A DNA stretch of 64,000 bases from Sinorhizobium terangae (GTDB lineage Bacteria > Pseudomonadota > Alphaproteobacteria > Rhizobiales > Rhizobiaceae): the NCBI RefSeq assembly GCF_029714365.1, contig NZ_CP121659.1:3906376-3970375 (forward strand), written 5' to 3'. The position numbers and the translations under genes are program-made. Below the pieces are notes generated by a model, which did not search any database, was not told where the DNA came from, and was given only the letters and a program-made list of their open reading frames with translations. Shown here in pieces: positions 27,219 to 37,597 of this stretch (its first letter is position 1; each line of letters begins with the position of its first letter).

Positions 27219-28061
27219 ATGCACCGCACGAAGATCCTCGATCACGTCATCCTTCTTATCGGCGTCTTCATCATGGTCGCGCCGGTCGTGGTCGCGTTCA
27301 TGACCTCGACCCATGAGGCCGCCGATATCCACAGCAACGGTCTGAGCCTCACCTGGGGCGGCCATTTCGCGGAGACTTACGAGACCGTGCTGACGCGCGC
27401 GGGCGGCTTCACCGGCAAGATCACCGGGTTCAACATGATGCTGAACTCGATGATCCTCGGCCTCGGCTTCGCCGCCGGCAAGATCGTGCTGTCCATGCTG
27501 GCCGCCTATGCGATCGTCTATTTCCGCTTTCCGCTGGCGACGGTTGCCTTCTGGATCATCTTCACCACGCTGCTTTTGCCGCTCGAAGTGCGCATTCTCC
27601 CCTCCTACGAGGTGATGAACGCATTGAAACTGACGAACACCTACACGGGCCTGATCGTGCCGCTGCTCGCATCGGCGACCGGCACCTTCTATTTTCGCCA
27701 GTTCTTCAAGTCGGTGCCCGACGAACTGCTCGAAGCGGCGCGCATCGACGGTGCCGGGCCATTCAAGTTCTTCATCGATGTTCTGGTACCGCTGTCACGC
27801 ACGATGATGGCGGCCATCTTCATCATCATGTTCGTCTATGGCTGGAACCAGTATCTCTGGCCGACGCTGATGACGACGGACGAGGGCTTCTTCACGCTCG
27901 TGCGCGGCATCAAGCAGATCCTGCTCGTCTGGGTCGGCTCCAACATTCCCGACTACAACGAGGCCTTTGCCTTGGCTATCCTCGCCATGCTGCCGCCGGT
28001 GATGATCGTCGTCATCTTCCAGCGCTGGTTCATCAAGGGGCTGACCGAAAGCGACAAGTAG
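27219..28061 (+). CDS. ugpE: Glycerol-3-phosphate ABC transporter permease UgpE
   Basis: Second inner-membrane permease of the Ugp importer, 280 residues, matching the usual UgpE length. Six predicted helices, from HVILLIGVFIMVAPVVVAF to a last one in ALAILAMLPPVMIVVIFQRW. The ABC-contact EAA loop is LLEAARIDGAGPFKFFIDVLVP. Start ATG 27219 with GAGGTAACGGCC upstream; the frame extends back into ugpA by a GTG at 27192, which is less likely. Confidence 0.95.
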   Translation: MHRTKILDHVILLIGVFIMVAPVVVAFMTSTHEAADIHSNGLSLTWGGHFAETYETVLTRAGGFTGKITGFNMMLNSMILGLGFAAGKIVLSMLAAYAIVYFRFPLATVAFWIIFTTLLLPLEVRILPSYEVMNALKLTNTYTGLIVPLLASATGTFYFRQFFKSVPDELLEAARIDGAGPFKFFIDVLVPLSRTMMAAIFIIMFVYGWNQYLWPTLMTTDEGFFTLVRGIKQILLVWVGSNIPDYNEAFALAILAMLPPVMIVVIFQRWFIKGLTESDK

Positions 28062-28125
28062 AGCGGACCGAGGATGCGGGCTTCTCGCAGCCCTCAGCAG
28101 CGAATTTTATTAACGGAGGCAACCC

Positions 28126-29244
28126 ATGGCGGCGATCGATATCGCAGAGGTCTCGAAAATCTACGCCGGCGGCGTCGAGGCGGTGAAATCCGTCTCGATC
28201 GACATCGCCGACGGCGAGTTCATCGTGCTTGTCGGTCCGTCCGGCTGTGGCAAGTCAACGCTGTTGCGCATGGTCGCAGGCCTGGAGACGATCTCGAAGG
28301 GCACCGTGCGAATCGGCCCGCGGATCATAAACGATGTCGATCCCGCCGAACGCGACATCGCCATGGTCTTCCAGAACTATGCGCTCTATCCGCACATGAC
28401 CGTCTACGAAAATCTCGCCTACGGTTTGAAGAACCGGAAGACGCCGAAGACCGAGATCGAGGCGCGGGTCGCCGAGGCTGCGCGCATGCTCGAGATCGCG
28501 CCTTATCTCGATCGCAAGCCGCGCGCACTCTCCGGGGGGCAACGCCAGCGCGTCGCCATGGGCCGGGCGATCGTGCGCAAGCCGGCGGCCTTCCTTTTCG
28601 ACGAGCCGCTGTCGAACCTCGATGCCAAGCTCCGGGTCTCCATGCGCGGCGAGATCAAGCGATTGCAGAAGCGCCTCGGCACCACCTCGCTCTATGTCAC
28701 TCACGACCAGCTCGAGGCGATGACGCTCGCCGATCGGCTCGTCGTCTTGAACGGCGGCCGGATCGAGCAGATTGGCCGGCCGCTCGACGTCTATCATGCG
28801 CCGGCCTCGACCTTTGTTGCGAGCTTCATCGGCTCACCGGCGATGAACCTGGTCAAAGGCGTTCTCGACGGCGGCCGGCTGCAGATCGGCACGCAGTCGA
28901 TCGACCTCGGCTATCGGGCGCCGGCGGACGGATCGGTGACCGTGGGCTTGCGCGCGGAGGATCTGCGTCTCGCCGGTGTCGGCGAGCAGGCCCTACTCTT
29001 CCGGGTCGAGTATGTCGAGGAACTGGGTGCGCAGCGCCTCGTCCACGGCGCAATCGACGATCATTCTGTCACTGTCGCGCTTGCGCCGGAGGCGCCACTT
29101 TCGGACGGTTTTGCCGTTACCATCGCACCGGGGCGCTTGCATTTCTTCTCGTCCGAGACCGGCAGGAGGCTTGAAGAGCCGAATGCGGCCACGGGCATCG
29201 TACCGGCCACGACGCGAACCGTGAACATGGAGCCTGCATTGTGA
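28126..29244 (+). CDS. ugpC: Glycerol-3-phosphate ABC transporter ATP-binding protein UgpC
   Basis: Cytoplasmic ATPase of the importer, 372 residues. Walker [10 protein letters not shown], signature [14 protein letters not shown], Walker [12 protein letters not shown] and the H-loop [10 protein letters not shown] are all intact, followed by a C-terminal TOBE/MOI-like regulatory domain ([14 protein letters not shown]). ATG with GGAGGCAACCC upstream. Its stop overlaps the GTG start of the following phosphatase-like gene, so that gene belongs to the same transcript. Confidence 0.96.
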   Translation: MAAIDIAEVSKIYAGGVEAVKSVSIDIADGEFIVLVGPSGCGKSTLLRMVAGLETISKGTVRIGPRIINDVDPAERDIAMVFQNYALYPHMTVYENLAYGLKNRKTPKTEIEARVAEAARMLEIAPYLDRKPRALSGGQRQRVAMGRAIVRKPAAFLFDEPLSNLDAKLRVSMRGEIKRLQKRLGTTSLYVTHDQLEAMTLADRLVVLNGGRIEQIGRPLDVYHAPASTFVASFIGSPAMNLVKGVLDGGRLQIGTQSIDLGYRAPADGSVTVGLRAEDLRLAGVGEQALLFRVEYVEELGAQRLVHGAIDDHSVTVALAPEAPLSDGFAVTIAPGRLHFFSSETGRRLEEPNAATGIVPATTRTVNMEPAL

Positions 29245-30232
29245 TTGAAACGACCTCAGCGGCGCTCGCCGTTTCCTCGCCGGAGACGCGCGCTGGTTTT
29301 GCCCGGATCGAGCGCAGCATCGCCGCCCATGACGCCGTCATGGAGAGCCTTGAGGAAATGAACACGATCGAGATCGGCGGTGCGCCGCCCGCCCGCAGGC
29401 CGCTCGCCTTTCCCTTCACCGCCGCGGCCTGGAACCTCGAACGCTGCCTGTTCCCCGGGGAAAGTGCTGCGCACCTTGGCGTCACCGGCGCGTCGCTCGT
29501 TCTGCTTTCGGAGATGGACAACGGCATGGCGCGTACCGGCCAGCGGCACCCGACCGCCGAAATCGCCGTGGCGCTCGGCATGCAATACGCCTACGGCGTC
29601 GAATTCATCGAACTGGGATTGGGGTCCGATACCGAGCGCGAGTTCTGCAAGGACGACTTCAACGAGAAGGGCTTCCACGGCAATGCGCTGATGGCGACCG
29701 CTCCGCTCGACCGCCCGTTCTTGTTGCGGCTCTGGGGCGAGAGGCTGTGGTTCATGGACGGCGGCGACCAACCGAGGGTCGGCGAGCGCCTTGCCATCGG
29801 CGCCGTGATCGAGACTCGGGCGGGCCCTTTCGTCGCCATTTCCACCCATCTCGAAAGCGCGACCACGGCTGCCTATCGCGAGCGGCAGGTCAAGGAACTG
29901 ATCGACGCGCTGGACGCGACCTTTCCGGGGCTTCCTGTCCTGATCGGCGGCGATCTCAACAGCGGGAACCATATTGGCGGCGACTTCGAAGCCGAGGGCC
30001 TGTTTGCCATGAGCGCCGAGCGCGGCTTCACGCGCCACGGCGGCCCGACGACGGCATGACGACGCGGCCGAGCCTCATCACCCGCTGGCCGAAGCGTGCA
30101 ATGAAGCTCGACTGGTTCCTTGCGCGTGGCCTGAAGATTGGCAAAAGCCACATCATTCCTTCACTCGATCCTTCGGGCCGCCCGCTGTCCGACCATGACC
30201 TCATCACCTGCGTCGTCGAAGGTTTCGCATAG
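29241..30232 (+). pseudogene. Endonuclease/exonuclease/phosphatase family gene with a frameshift
   Basis: The first frame (GTG 29241 to TGA 30059, 272 residues) carries most of an EEP-fold phosphodiesterase: LVLLSEMDNGMARTGQRHP, FNEKGFHGNALMATAPL, ISTHLESATTAAYRERQVKEL and IGGDLNSGNH. It lacks the C-terminal catalytic part. That part (WPKRAMKLDWFLARGL then PLSDHDLITCVV with the SDH triad) follows at once in another frame, 30056-30232, with an ATGA overlap at the break. One base change near 30050 would restore a full protein of about 330 residues. It lies directly after ugpC, so glycerophosphodiester or phosphate metabolism is possible. Real mutation, sequencing error or two-part product are all open. 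Confidence 0.8.
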
Positions 30233-30310
30233 CATGGAGGTCTGAGCCCGCATCTGTTGGGCTAAGGGAGCGCGCAGCGGGTTTCGTTCGAAAAGCGCGG
30301 GCCCGCATTT

Positions 30311-30325
30311 GTTCTATTATTGTTC
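30311..30325 (+). promoter_or_regulatory. Rhizobial-type SOS (LexA) box upstream of comM
   Basis: GTTC-TATTATT-GTTC is an exact match to the direct-repeat LexA operator GTTC-N7-GTTC known from alphaproteobacteria. It lies about 150 bp before the comM start in a 239-bp gap (30233-30471) that contains no gene. LexA control of comM is inferred. Confidence 0.6.
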
Positions 30326-30471
30326 TTGTTTTTGTGCGCGTACCGTGCAAGATTTGATGCCGCAACCGGCAGCGGTTGTGGCGGCGCGAGGCGGGCCGCC
30401 GTGACTGGAGCGGGGTGAGGACAGCGTGAAGCGGTTTCCGCGCATCTCCCGCTCTCACGTTAGGGGGCATC

Positions 30472-32004
30472 ATGGTCGCGCGTGTCAGCACGGTTGCATT
30501 CCAGGGGATCGAAGGCGTTCCGGTCGACGTCCAGGTGATGGTGGCACCCGGCAAGGTCGGCATGCAGATCGTCGGGCTGCCCGACAAGGCGGTCGCCGAA
30601 AGCCGTGAGCGCGTCCAGGCGGCACTGCATGCCTCGGGGCTGGCGTTGCCGGCAAAACGGGTCACGGTGAACCTGGCGCCGGCCGACCTGCCGAAGGAAG
30701 GCAGCCATTTCGATCTCGCCATCGCGCTCGGCCTGATGGCGGCGCTGGGTGCCGTTCCAGCCGATGCGCTTAACGGCTATGTCGTCATCGGCGAACTCAA
30801 TCTGGACGGCACCATCGCCGCCGTCGCCGGCGCGCTGCCTGCCGCCATCGGTGCCAACGCGCTCGGCAAGGGCCTTATCTGCCCGGCGGAAAGCGGACCC
30901 GAAGCGGCTTGGGCGGGATCGGAGATCGACATTCTCGCACCGCGCAGCCTGATCGCCATCGCCAATCATTTTCGCGGCACGCAGGTGCTCTCTCGTCCCG
31001 AGCCGGCCATAAGAGCCGCGGCCGCCAACCTGCCCGATCTCGCCGACATCAAGGGGCAGGAAAGCGCCAAGCGGGCGCTCGAAGTGGCCGCCGCCGGCAA
31101 CCACAATCTGCTTATGGTAGGCCCACCCGGTTCGGGCAAATCGATGCTGGCTGCGCGGCTGCCGTCGATCCTGCCGCCGCTTTCCCCGGCGGAATTGCTC
31201 GAAGTTTCGATGGTCCATTCGATCGCCGGTCAGCTGCCGGGCGGCAAGCTTTCCGATCGGCGGCCGTTCCGGGCGCCGCACCATTCGGCCACCATGGCAG
31301 CCCTGATCGGCGGCGGGCTCAGGGCGAAGCCCGGTGAGGCATCGCTTGCCCATCACGGTGTTTTGTTCCTCGACGAGTTCCCGGAATTTTCACCGCAGGT
31401 GCTCGACGCACTGCGCCAGCCGCTCGAAACCGCGGAATGCATCATCGCCCGCGCCAATCACCGCGTCAGCTATCCGGCGGCGATCCAGCTCGTGGCAGCG
31501 ATGAACCCGTGCCGGTGCGGCATGGCGGGTGAGCCCGGGCGCACATGCGCCCGCGGCCCGCGCTGCATGGCCGACTACCAGGCGCGGATTTCCGGACCCC
31601 TGATGGACCGCATCGATATCCGCATCGATGTCCCGGCCGTCAGCGCCGCGGATCTCCTTCGCCCGATGGCGGCCGAACCGAGTGCCGCCGTTGCCAAGCG
31701 CGTCGCCCGCGCCCGCGCGCTGCAGGCGGACCGTTTCGCCGCCCTCGGCCATCCGGTGCTCACGAGCAATGCCCGTGCATCGACGACGATGATCGAGAAG
31801 ATCGCCGAGCCGGACGCGGCCGGCTTGCAGCTCTTGAGGGATGCGGCGGAGAAGATGAAGTTCTCGGCGCGCGGCTATCACCGGGTGCTGAAGGTGGCCC
31901 GCACCCTTGCCGATCTCGACGAAGCGTCGATGGTCGGGCGGATCCATCTCGCGGAAGCGATCTCCTACCGGGTCGCCGGAGAGCGGCTGCCGGTGGCGGC
32001 GTAG
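30472..32004 (+). CDS. comM: YifB/ComM family Mg-chelatase-like AAA+ ATPase
   Basis: 510-residue ATPase of the ComM type, shown in other bacteria to be a hexameric helicase promoting branch migration during integration of donor DNA. N-terminal Lon-protease-like fold (VPVDVQVMVAPGKVGMQIVGLPDKAV), Walker A MVGPPGSGKSMLA, Walker B GVLFLDEFPEF and a C-terminal helical domain with KFSARGYHRVLKVARTIADL-like sequence. A zinc-like cysteine group (PCRCGMAGEPGRTC) is present. ATG 30472 with AGGGGGCATC upstream. The SOS box fits a recombination role. Confidence 0.95.
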   Translation: MVARVSTVAFQGIEGVPVDVQVMVAPGKVGMQIVGLPDKAVAESRERVQAALHASGLALPAKRVTVNLAPADLPKEGSHFDLAIALGLMAALGAVPADALNGYVVIGELNLDGTIAAVAGALPAAIGANALGKGLICPAESGPEAAWAGSEIDILAPRSLIAIANHFRGTQVLSRPEPAIRAAAANLPDLADIKGQESAKRALEVAAAGNHNLLMVGPPGSGKSMLAARLPSILPPLSPAELLEVSMVHSIAGQLPGGKLSDRRPFRAPHHSATMAALIGGGLRAKPGEASLAHHGVLFLDEFPEFSPQVLDALRQPLETAECIIARANHRVSYPAAIQLVAAMNPCRCGMAGEPGRTCARGPRCMADYQARISGPLMDRIDIRIDVPAVSAADLLRPMAAEPSAAVAKRVARARALQADRFAALGHPVLTSNARASTTMIEKIAEPDAAGLQLLRDAAEKMKFSARGYHRVLKVARTLADLDEASMVGRIHLAEAISYRVAGERLPVAA

Positions 32005-32053
32005 CGTGTTCCGCTTACACGCGATTCATCTTTTATTCAAAAGGCCCAGCATC

Positions 32054-32586
32054 GTGTTTTTCACCAGCGATACCCGCCAGTCGAAGCGCCTCCTCGTGGC
32101 GGCTGCTATTATGGTGGGCATGCTCCTCGTCCTGACAGGCCGGCCCGCCGCGGCCGAAGACATCGGTAAGCTTTTTTATGGAACGAGAGCGGGTCAGTCG
32201 ATGACCATCGTGTCGAAGGAGGGAGTTGGTACGCAAACGCGGTGATCCGTTTGAAGCACACGGCGCAAGATGCGAAAAGCTTCTGCGTCTAGTACATGCT
32301 CGATCATTCGATGCGCTGCGTCCGACAGGTGCTTGCAGAGAAAAAGCTTGCCGATCGTGTCACCGGCGATTGCGTGAAGCGTACTTGGACAGACATGTAC
32401 GGCGACAACTACTCATTTCATGGCTCCGCAAAGCAGCAGCCGGAGTTGATCAAGCAGGGTTACTTTTCGGAATCGGACTATCTCATCCGCCGCAATGGGG
32501 AGGAACGCTTTTTCCCGTTCGACACCGAGATTTTCAAGCTCTTTGCCCCGGAATTGCGAAGTAGTGCCAGGAAGGCGAAAGCGTGA
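32054..32586 (+). pseudogene. Decayed gene for a small secreted protein
   Basis: A GTG at 32054 opens a frame with a signal peptide (RLLVAAAIMVGMLLVLTG ending AAA) and a short mature part that stops at 32245. A second frame carries NAVIRLKHTAQDAKSFCV, then an in-frame TAG, then MLDHSMRCVRQVLAEKKLAD through to TGA at 32586. Read together, these make one protein of about 177 residues broken by one frameshift near 32230 and one amber codon near 32291. The mature part has cysteines but matches no family I know. Whether the second part (32296-32586) is still translated is unclear. Confidence 0.65.
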
Positions 32587-32731
32587 TCGCTCTTTTGCGG
32601 GCGCTATCCTTCAGGAAAAACCTGCTGCTTTTCCTGACTACTCGTGGTCGTATGAAAAAGAGCGCCCGGAAGCTCCGTTGAGTTCGTAATTGTGCTGCCG
32701 GATGACCGCATACGCGGAGAGGAACTGCCGC

Positions 32732-33700
<969 letters not shown>

Positions 33701-33837
33701 ATGTTTCTCCCTTCAATTGAAATTAGTTGCCGCGAGAATACGGACAATAGCGAGCCCGTTCCAGGGTGGGACGGCCCCCGAAGCGCGCCAGCCGGAGGAA
33801 AATACGTCTACGAGGCGGCTGACGCAGAAATCTTTTT

Positions 33838-34455
33838 TCAGCTCGCACGGGTGGCGATATAGGCTGCCGTTCCGGCAAGAATGCCCGCAGCAGCGCGGTT
33901 CATGGTCTTGAGCGCCTTCGGCTGTTTCAGAAGCGAACGGGCGCGGGCTGCGAGCAGCATATAGGGAACCAGCACCGTGAGAAGGACGAGGAAGGTTGCC
34001 GCCAGCAGCAGGCTGTAATCCTCGGGGCCGATTGCGGCGAGATCGATGAGCGTCGGCACCAGGGCAACATAGAACAGCATCGTCTTAGGGTTGCCGAGCG
34101 TCACCGTCAGGCCCGACAGGAAAGACATCGCCGCGTTTCCTGACTTCTTCGCCTGGATATCCTGCGACAGAAGGCCGGCGGTCCAGAGCTTCCAGGCAAT
34201 GTAACCGAGATAGAGCGCACCGGCGATCTTCACGATAAGAAAGGCCGTGGTGAAAGTCTGGGCGACGAAGGCGAGTCCGAGCACAACGGCCGTCAGATAG
34301 GTCATGTCGCCAAGAATTAGTCCGAGACCCATGAAGAAGGTTTCGCGAAAGCCGGAGCCGAGTGCCCGCGCAACCAGCGCCGTGATGCCGGGGCCGGGAA
34401 TGGCCGCCGCGATGAAGAGGGCGCCGCTATAGGCGAGAAGGGCCGCGATTGTCAC
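33838..34455 (-). CDS. LysE family translocator
   Basis: Six-helix inner-membrane exporter of the LysE/RhtB family, 205 residues. The N-terminal IPGPGITALVARALGSGFRETFFMGLGLILGD contains the family PGP motif, and LTVTLGNPKTMLFY the second conserved loop. Start GTG 34453-34455 behind a strong GGAGG. It is divergent from a second LysE-type gene with 138-168 bp between; the two may be separately regulated. Substrate, probably an amino acid or a quorum-type lactone, is unknown. Confidence 0.92.
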   Translation of the reverse strand: MTIAALLAYSGALFIAAAIPGPGITALVARALGSGFRETFFMGLGLILGDMTYLTAVVLGLAFVAQTFTTAFLIVKIAGALYLGYIAWKLWTAGLLSQDIQAKKSGNAAMSFLSGLTVTLGNPKTMLFYVALVPTLIDLAAIGPEDYSLLLAATFLVLLTVLVPYMLLAARARSLLKQPKALKTMNRAAAGILAGTAAYIATRAS

Positions 34456-34623
34456 GATGGTTTTCCTCCGGAACGGGTGGTTTGTTTAGCGCAAACCGCG
34501 GCGAAGGAGAACCCGGCTTGATCCCGGTGGCGAGGCTTCTCGTGCGAAAATTGATCGGGTGACAAGAACGGCATTGCTCCGACCCGGAGAGCCATGCACC
34601 TTTCGGAAAAATCGCGGAAGGCA

Positions 34624-35262
34624 ATGCCCATGCCCGAAATTCAGAACCTTGTCGGATTTGCCTTGATCGCGCTCGGCATGGTGCTGACGCCTGGGCCGAA
34701 CATGATCTACCTGATCTCCCGCTCCATCTGCCAGGGTCCGGCGGCTGGCCTCATCTCTCTCGGCGGAGTGGCGCTCGGTTTCGTCTTCTACATGGTCTTC
34801 GGCGCGCTCGGCATCACGGCCTTGCTGCTGGCGGTTCCTCTCGCCTATGACGCCTTGCGTTTTGCCGGGGCGCTTTATCTGCTCTATCTCGCCTGGCAGG
34901 CGGTCAGGCCCGGCGGCCGCTCGCCCTTCCAGGTACGCGATCTGCCGAAGGACGGACCGCGCAAGCTCTTCCTGATGGGGCTTGTCACCAACCTGCTCAA
35001 CCCGAAGGTGGCGGTGCTTTACCTTTCGCTGCTGCCGCAATTCATCCACCCCGAACAGGGCGACGTCCTTCGCCAGTCGCTCGTCTTCGGCAGTCTGCAG
35101 ATCATGATCAGCGTCACCGTTAACGCCTTGATCGCGGTGACGGCGGGCTCGATCGCCGCCTTCCTTGCCGGTCGCCCGCTCTTCATGCTCGTGCAGCGCT
35201 GGCTGATGAGCACCGTGCTTGCCAGCCTTGCCGTCAGCATGGCGGTGGAGGCGCGCAGATAA
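34624..35262 (+). CDS. LysE family translocator
   Basis: Second LysE/RhtB exporter, 212 residues. Motifs: GMVLTPGPNMIYLISRSICQGPAAG and LVTNLLNPKVAVLYLSLLPQF. About six hydrophobic helices. ATG 34624 follows GGAAGG; ATG 34594, also with GGAG upstream, would add ten residues, so the start is not certain. Only distantly similar to the neighbour on the other strand, so not a recent tandem duplicate. Confidence 0.9.
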   Translation: MPMPEIQNLVGFALIALGMVLTPGPNMIYLISRSICQGPAAGLISLGGVALGFVFYMVFGALGITALLLAVPLAYDALRFAGALYLLYLAWQAVRPGGRSPFQVRDLPKDGPRKLFLMGLVTNLLNPKVAVLYLSLLPQFIHPEQGDVLRQSLVFGSLQIMISVTVNALIAVTAGSIAAFLAGRPLFMLVQRWLMSTVLASLAVSMAVEARR

Positions 35263-35327
35263 GCGAGACGTGCGGGCCGCAACTTGCTTCGGGATGCGCG
35301 CTGCGCGATCCTCTCGGCAAGGTGGAG

Positions 35328-36086
35328 ATGATGACCATGCCCGGCAAACCAAGACCACTGAGCCTGACTCCGGCGCACGTCGCGCAGGTGCACCGGGCGA
35401 TTGACGATGGCGGCCCGGGGCCGGGCGCAGTGCTCCATAGCGACGCGGACTACGACGAATGGGTGGAGCGGATGATAAGGAGCCATCCGGCTCCGGGATT
35501 GCCAACGATGCTCTTCGCCTATGGATCGTTGATCTGGAGGCCGGAGATCGAATATGTCGGCGAAACGGTTGGCGTTGCCCGGGGCTGGCATCGCGCCTTC
35601 TGCTTCCGGATGATCCGCTTCCGGGGAACGCCCGAACAGCCGGGCCTCATGATGGCGCTCGATCGCGGCGGCCAGTGTCGGGGTGTCCTCTACCGAGTGC
35701 CGGATGACGGCATCGAGGGGCAGCTCGGAAAACTCTTCCGACGCGAATTCACCTATAAACCGCCCAACAGCATGCCGCGCTGGATCAAGGTCGAGACGGC
35801 GTCGGGCCCGGTGTCGGCGCTGTCCTTCGTCATGAACCGGGCTTCGCCGCTCTATGCCGGCAGTCTCTCCCTCGAAGCCGTCGCGGAGGTGCTGGCTTGC
35901 GCATGCGGCCATGTCGGCTCAGGCGCGGAATATCTGCTCAACACCGTGACGCATCTCGAGGCGAGGGGTATCCGGGACCGCAATCTGTGGCGCCTGCAAG
36001 CGCTCGTCGCAGAGTGCATCGAGCGCAACAATGACGGTGCACGCGAACGAGGTAGCGAGCGCCTGACGATCAGGCGCCCGGTCTGA
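35328..36086 (+). CDS. ChaC-type gamma-glutamylcyclotransferase
   Basis: Probably degrades glutathione to 5-oxoproline and Cys-Gly, as known for the ChaC family; cytosolic. 252 residues. The signature MLFAYGSLIWRPEIEY with the YGSL loop is clear, then RGWHRAFCF and GVLYRVPDDG; the catalytic Glu is expected in KLFRREFTYKP. ATG 35328 with AAGG upstream; ATGs at 35331 and 35337 also possible. Its 3' end overlaps the DMT transporter gene on the opposite strand by 17 bp. Confidence 0.9.
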   Translation: MMTMPGKPRPLSLTPAHVAQVHRAIDDGGPGPGAVLHSDADYDEWVERMIRSHPAPGLPTMLFAYGSLIWRPEIEYVGETVGVARGWHRAFCFRMIRFRGTPEQPGLMMALDRGGQCRGVLYRVPDDGIEGQLGKLFRREFTYKPPNSMPRWIKVETASGPVSALSFVMNRASPLYAGSLSLEAVAEVLACACGHVGSGAEYLLNTVTHLEARGIRDRNLWRLQALVAECIERNNDGARERGSERLTIRRPV

Positions 36087-36981
36087 TCGCGCGTTTGAAG
36101 AGCGGGATCGACCGAAGGCTCCAGCCGAGATTCATGCCTGCCGCGGCCAGGAGGATTGCCGCAGATCCGGCGATCTGTATCGCCTGCAATTCGTGGCCGA
36201 AAGCGACGCGATCGACGAGGATCGCGGCGATCGGATAGATGAAGGAGAGCGCGCCCGTCATGTGCGTCGGGAGCCGCTGGATCGCTCCGTAGAGCAGGAT
36301 ATACATGATGCCGGTATGAACGACGCCGACGGCGACGAGCAGCGTCCATTGCCAAGCGTCCTGCGGCAGCGGTGCGGAGAGCGCGAAGGGCGCCAGCATG
36401 ATCGACCCGGTGATCACCTGAATGAGGGCGATCAGATGCGGCGGCGTGCCCTTGAGAAGCTTGGTAAGGAGCGCGGCGACGGCATAGAAGAAGGCTGCGC
36501 CGATAGAAAGCGCGATGCCGGCGAGATAGTGGTCGGGATCGAAGCCGCCGCCCGGCTTGGCCGAAACGATCGCCATCATTCCGGCGAAGGAGACCGAAAG
36601 CCAGAAAAGCTTGGTGGCGGTGATCCGTTCGCCGAGAAACAGCGCGCCGAGGCCGAGCAGCATGAAGGGCTGCGTATTGTAGACCATCGTCGCGATCGAG
36701 ATCGATGCGCGCGAATAGGCGGCGAAAAGCAGGAGCCAGTTGACGACGATGGCCACGCCACCGAGCGTGGAAAGGATGACGACGCGCGGCTTTAGCTGGC
36801 GGAAGTCGATGAGCCCGAGCATTGCCGCGAGCGCGATCAGCGTCAGCGCCCCGAAGACGCAACGCCAGAAGACGACACCCGTGACCGGCTGGCCGGACAT
36901 CAGCACGAACCAGCCGATTGTCCCCGAAATCAGCATTGCCGCCGTCATCTCAATGCTTCCGCGCTTCAGTTCTCCGTCCAT
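36070..36981 (-). CDS. DMT/EamA family transporter
   Basis: Inner-membrane drug/metabolite transporter, 303 residues with about ten helices and two EamA repeats (first around TAAMLISGTIGWFVLM, second around HYLAGIALSIGAAFFYAVAALLTKLLKG). ATG 36979-36981 with GGAGACC upstream. It is divergent from an Lrp-type regulator with a 135-bp shared gap, so it is probably that regulator's target and may export an amino acid. Confidence 0.9.
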   Translation of the reverse strand: MDGELKRGSIEMTAAMLISGTIGWFVLMSGQPVTGVVFWRCVFGALTLIALAAMLGLIDFRQLKPRVVILSTLGGVAIVVNWLLLFAAYSRASISIATMVYNTQPFMLLGLGALFLGERITATKLFWLSVSFAGMMAIVSAKPGGGFDPDHYLAGIALSIGAAFFYAVAALLTKLLKGTPPHLIALIQVITGSIMLAPFALSAPLPQDAWQWTLLVAVGVVHTGIMYILLYGAIQRLPTHMTGALSFIYPIAAILVDRVAFGHELQAIQIAGSAAILLAAAGMNLGWSLRSIPLFKRAIRPGA

Positions 36982-37116
36982 GGCTGGTCTCCTTTTCCGA
37001 TTGCACAACAATAATCGGCTGTTGCGCGACTCTATATGGATTCAGAAAGGAAAACGAATTACGATGCCTAATTGTGGAAGGAGAATTTGCTATTTTGTCT
37101 TATCGGAGGTGGCGTA

Positions 37117-37551
37117 ATGCTGGATGATGTCGATTGCCGCATTCTCGAGATCCTCGCGGCCAATGCGCGCGTGTCGCTGAAGGAGCTCGCGCAGGAAGCG
37201 GGCCTCTCCTCGCCGAGTGCGGCCGACAGGCTGCGCAAGCTCGAGGAACGCGGCGTCATCAATGGCTTCACCGTCTCCGTCAATCCGGCGCGACTTGGCT
37301 ATCCGCTGCAGGCGGTCGTGCGTGTCCGGCCAATGCCCGGAATGCTGCACATCGTCGAAAAGCTCATTCAGGAAACGCCGGAGATTGTCGAATGCGACAA
37401 GATCACCGGCGACGACTGCTTCATCGCCAAGATGCTGGTGCGGGATATGGAGGAGCTCGACACGATCCTCGACCGCATCGCCGAAAAGGCACAGACCAAC
37501 ACCTCGATCGTCAAGTCGACGCCGGTCAAGCGACGGCTGCCGCCGCTTTAG
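37117..37551 (+). CDS. Lrp/AsnC family transcriptional regulator
   Basis: 144-residue feast/famine regulator. N-terminal winged helix: LDDVDCRILEILAANARVSLKELAQEAGLSSPSAADRLRKLEERGVI; C-terminal RAM ligand-binding domain from GYPLQAVVRVRPM to the end with VECDKITGDDCFIAKM. Start ATG 37117 behind a strong GGAGGTGGCGTA; the longer upstream frame reads through the promoter. Divergent from the EamA exporter, which it probably controls in response to an amino acid. Confidence 0.93.
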   Translation: MLDDVDCRILEILAANARVSLKELAQEAGLSSPSAADRLRKLEERGVINGFTVSVNPARLGYPLQAVVRVRPMPGMLHIVEKLIQETPEIVECDKITGDDCFIAKMLVRDMEELDTILDRIAEKAQTNTSIVKSTPVKRRLPPL

Positions 37552-37597
37552 TTTTCTGTTTATCCCAAAACCGCTCAACGCTTTTGGGCGACATGCA

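Noticed and set aside
24860..30232. Novel transport system
   Set aside because: The genes match the known ugpBAEC importer; only the trailing phosphatase and repeat are unusual.
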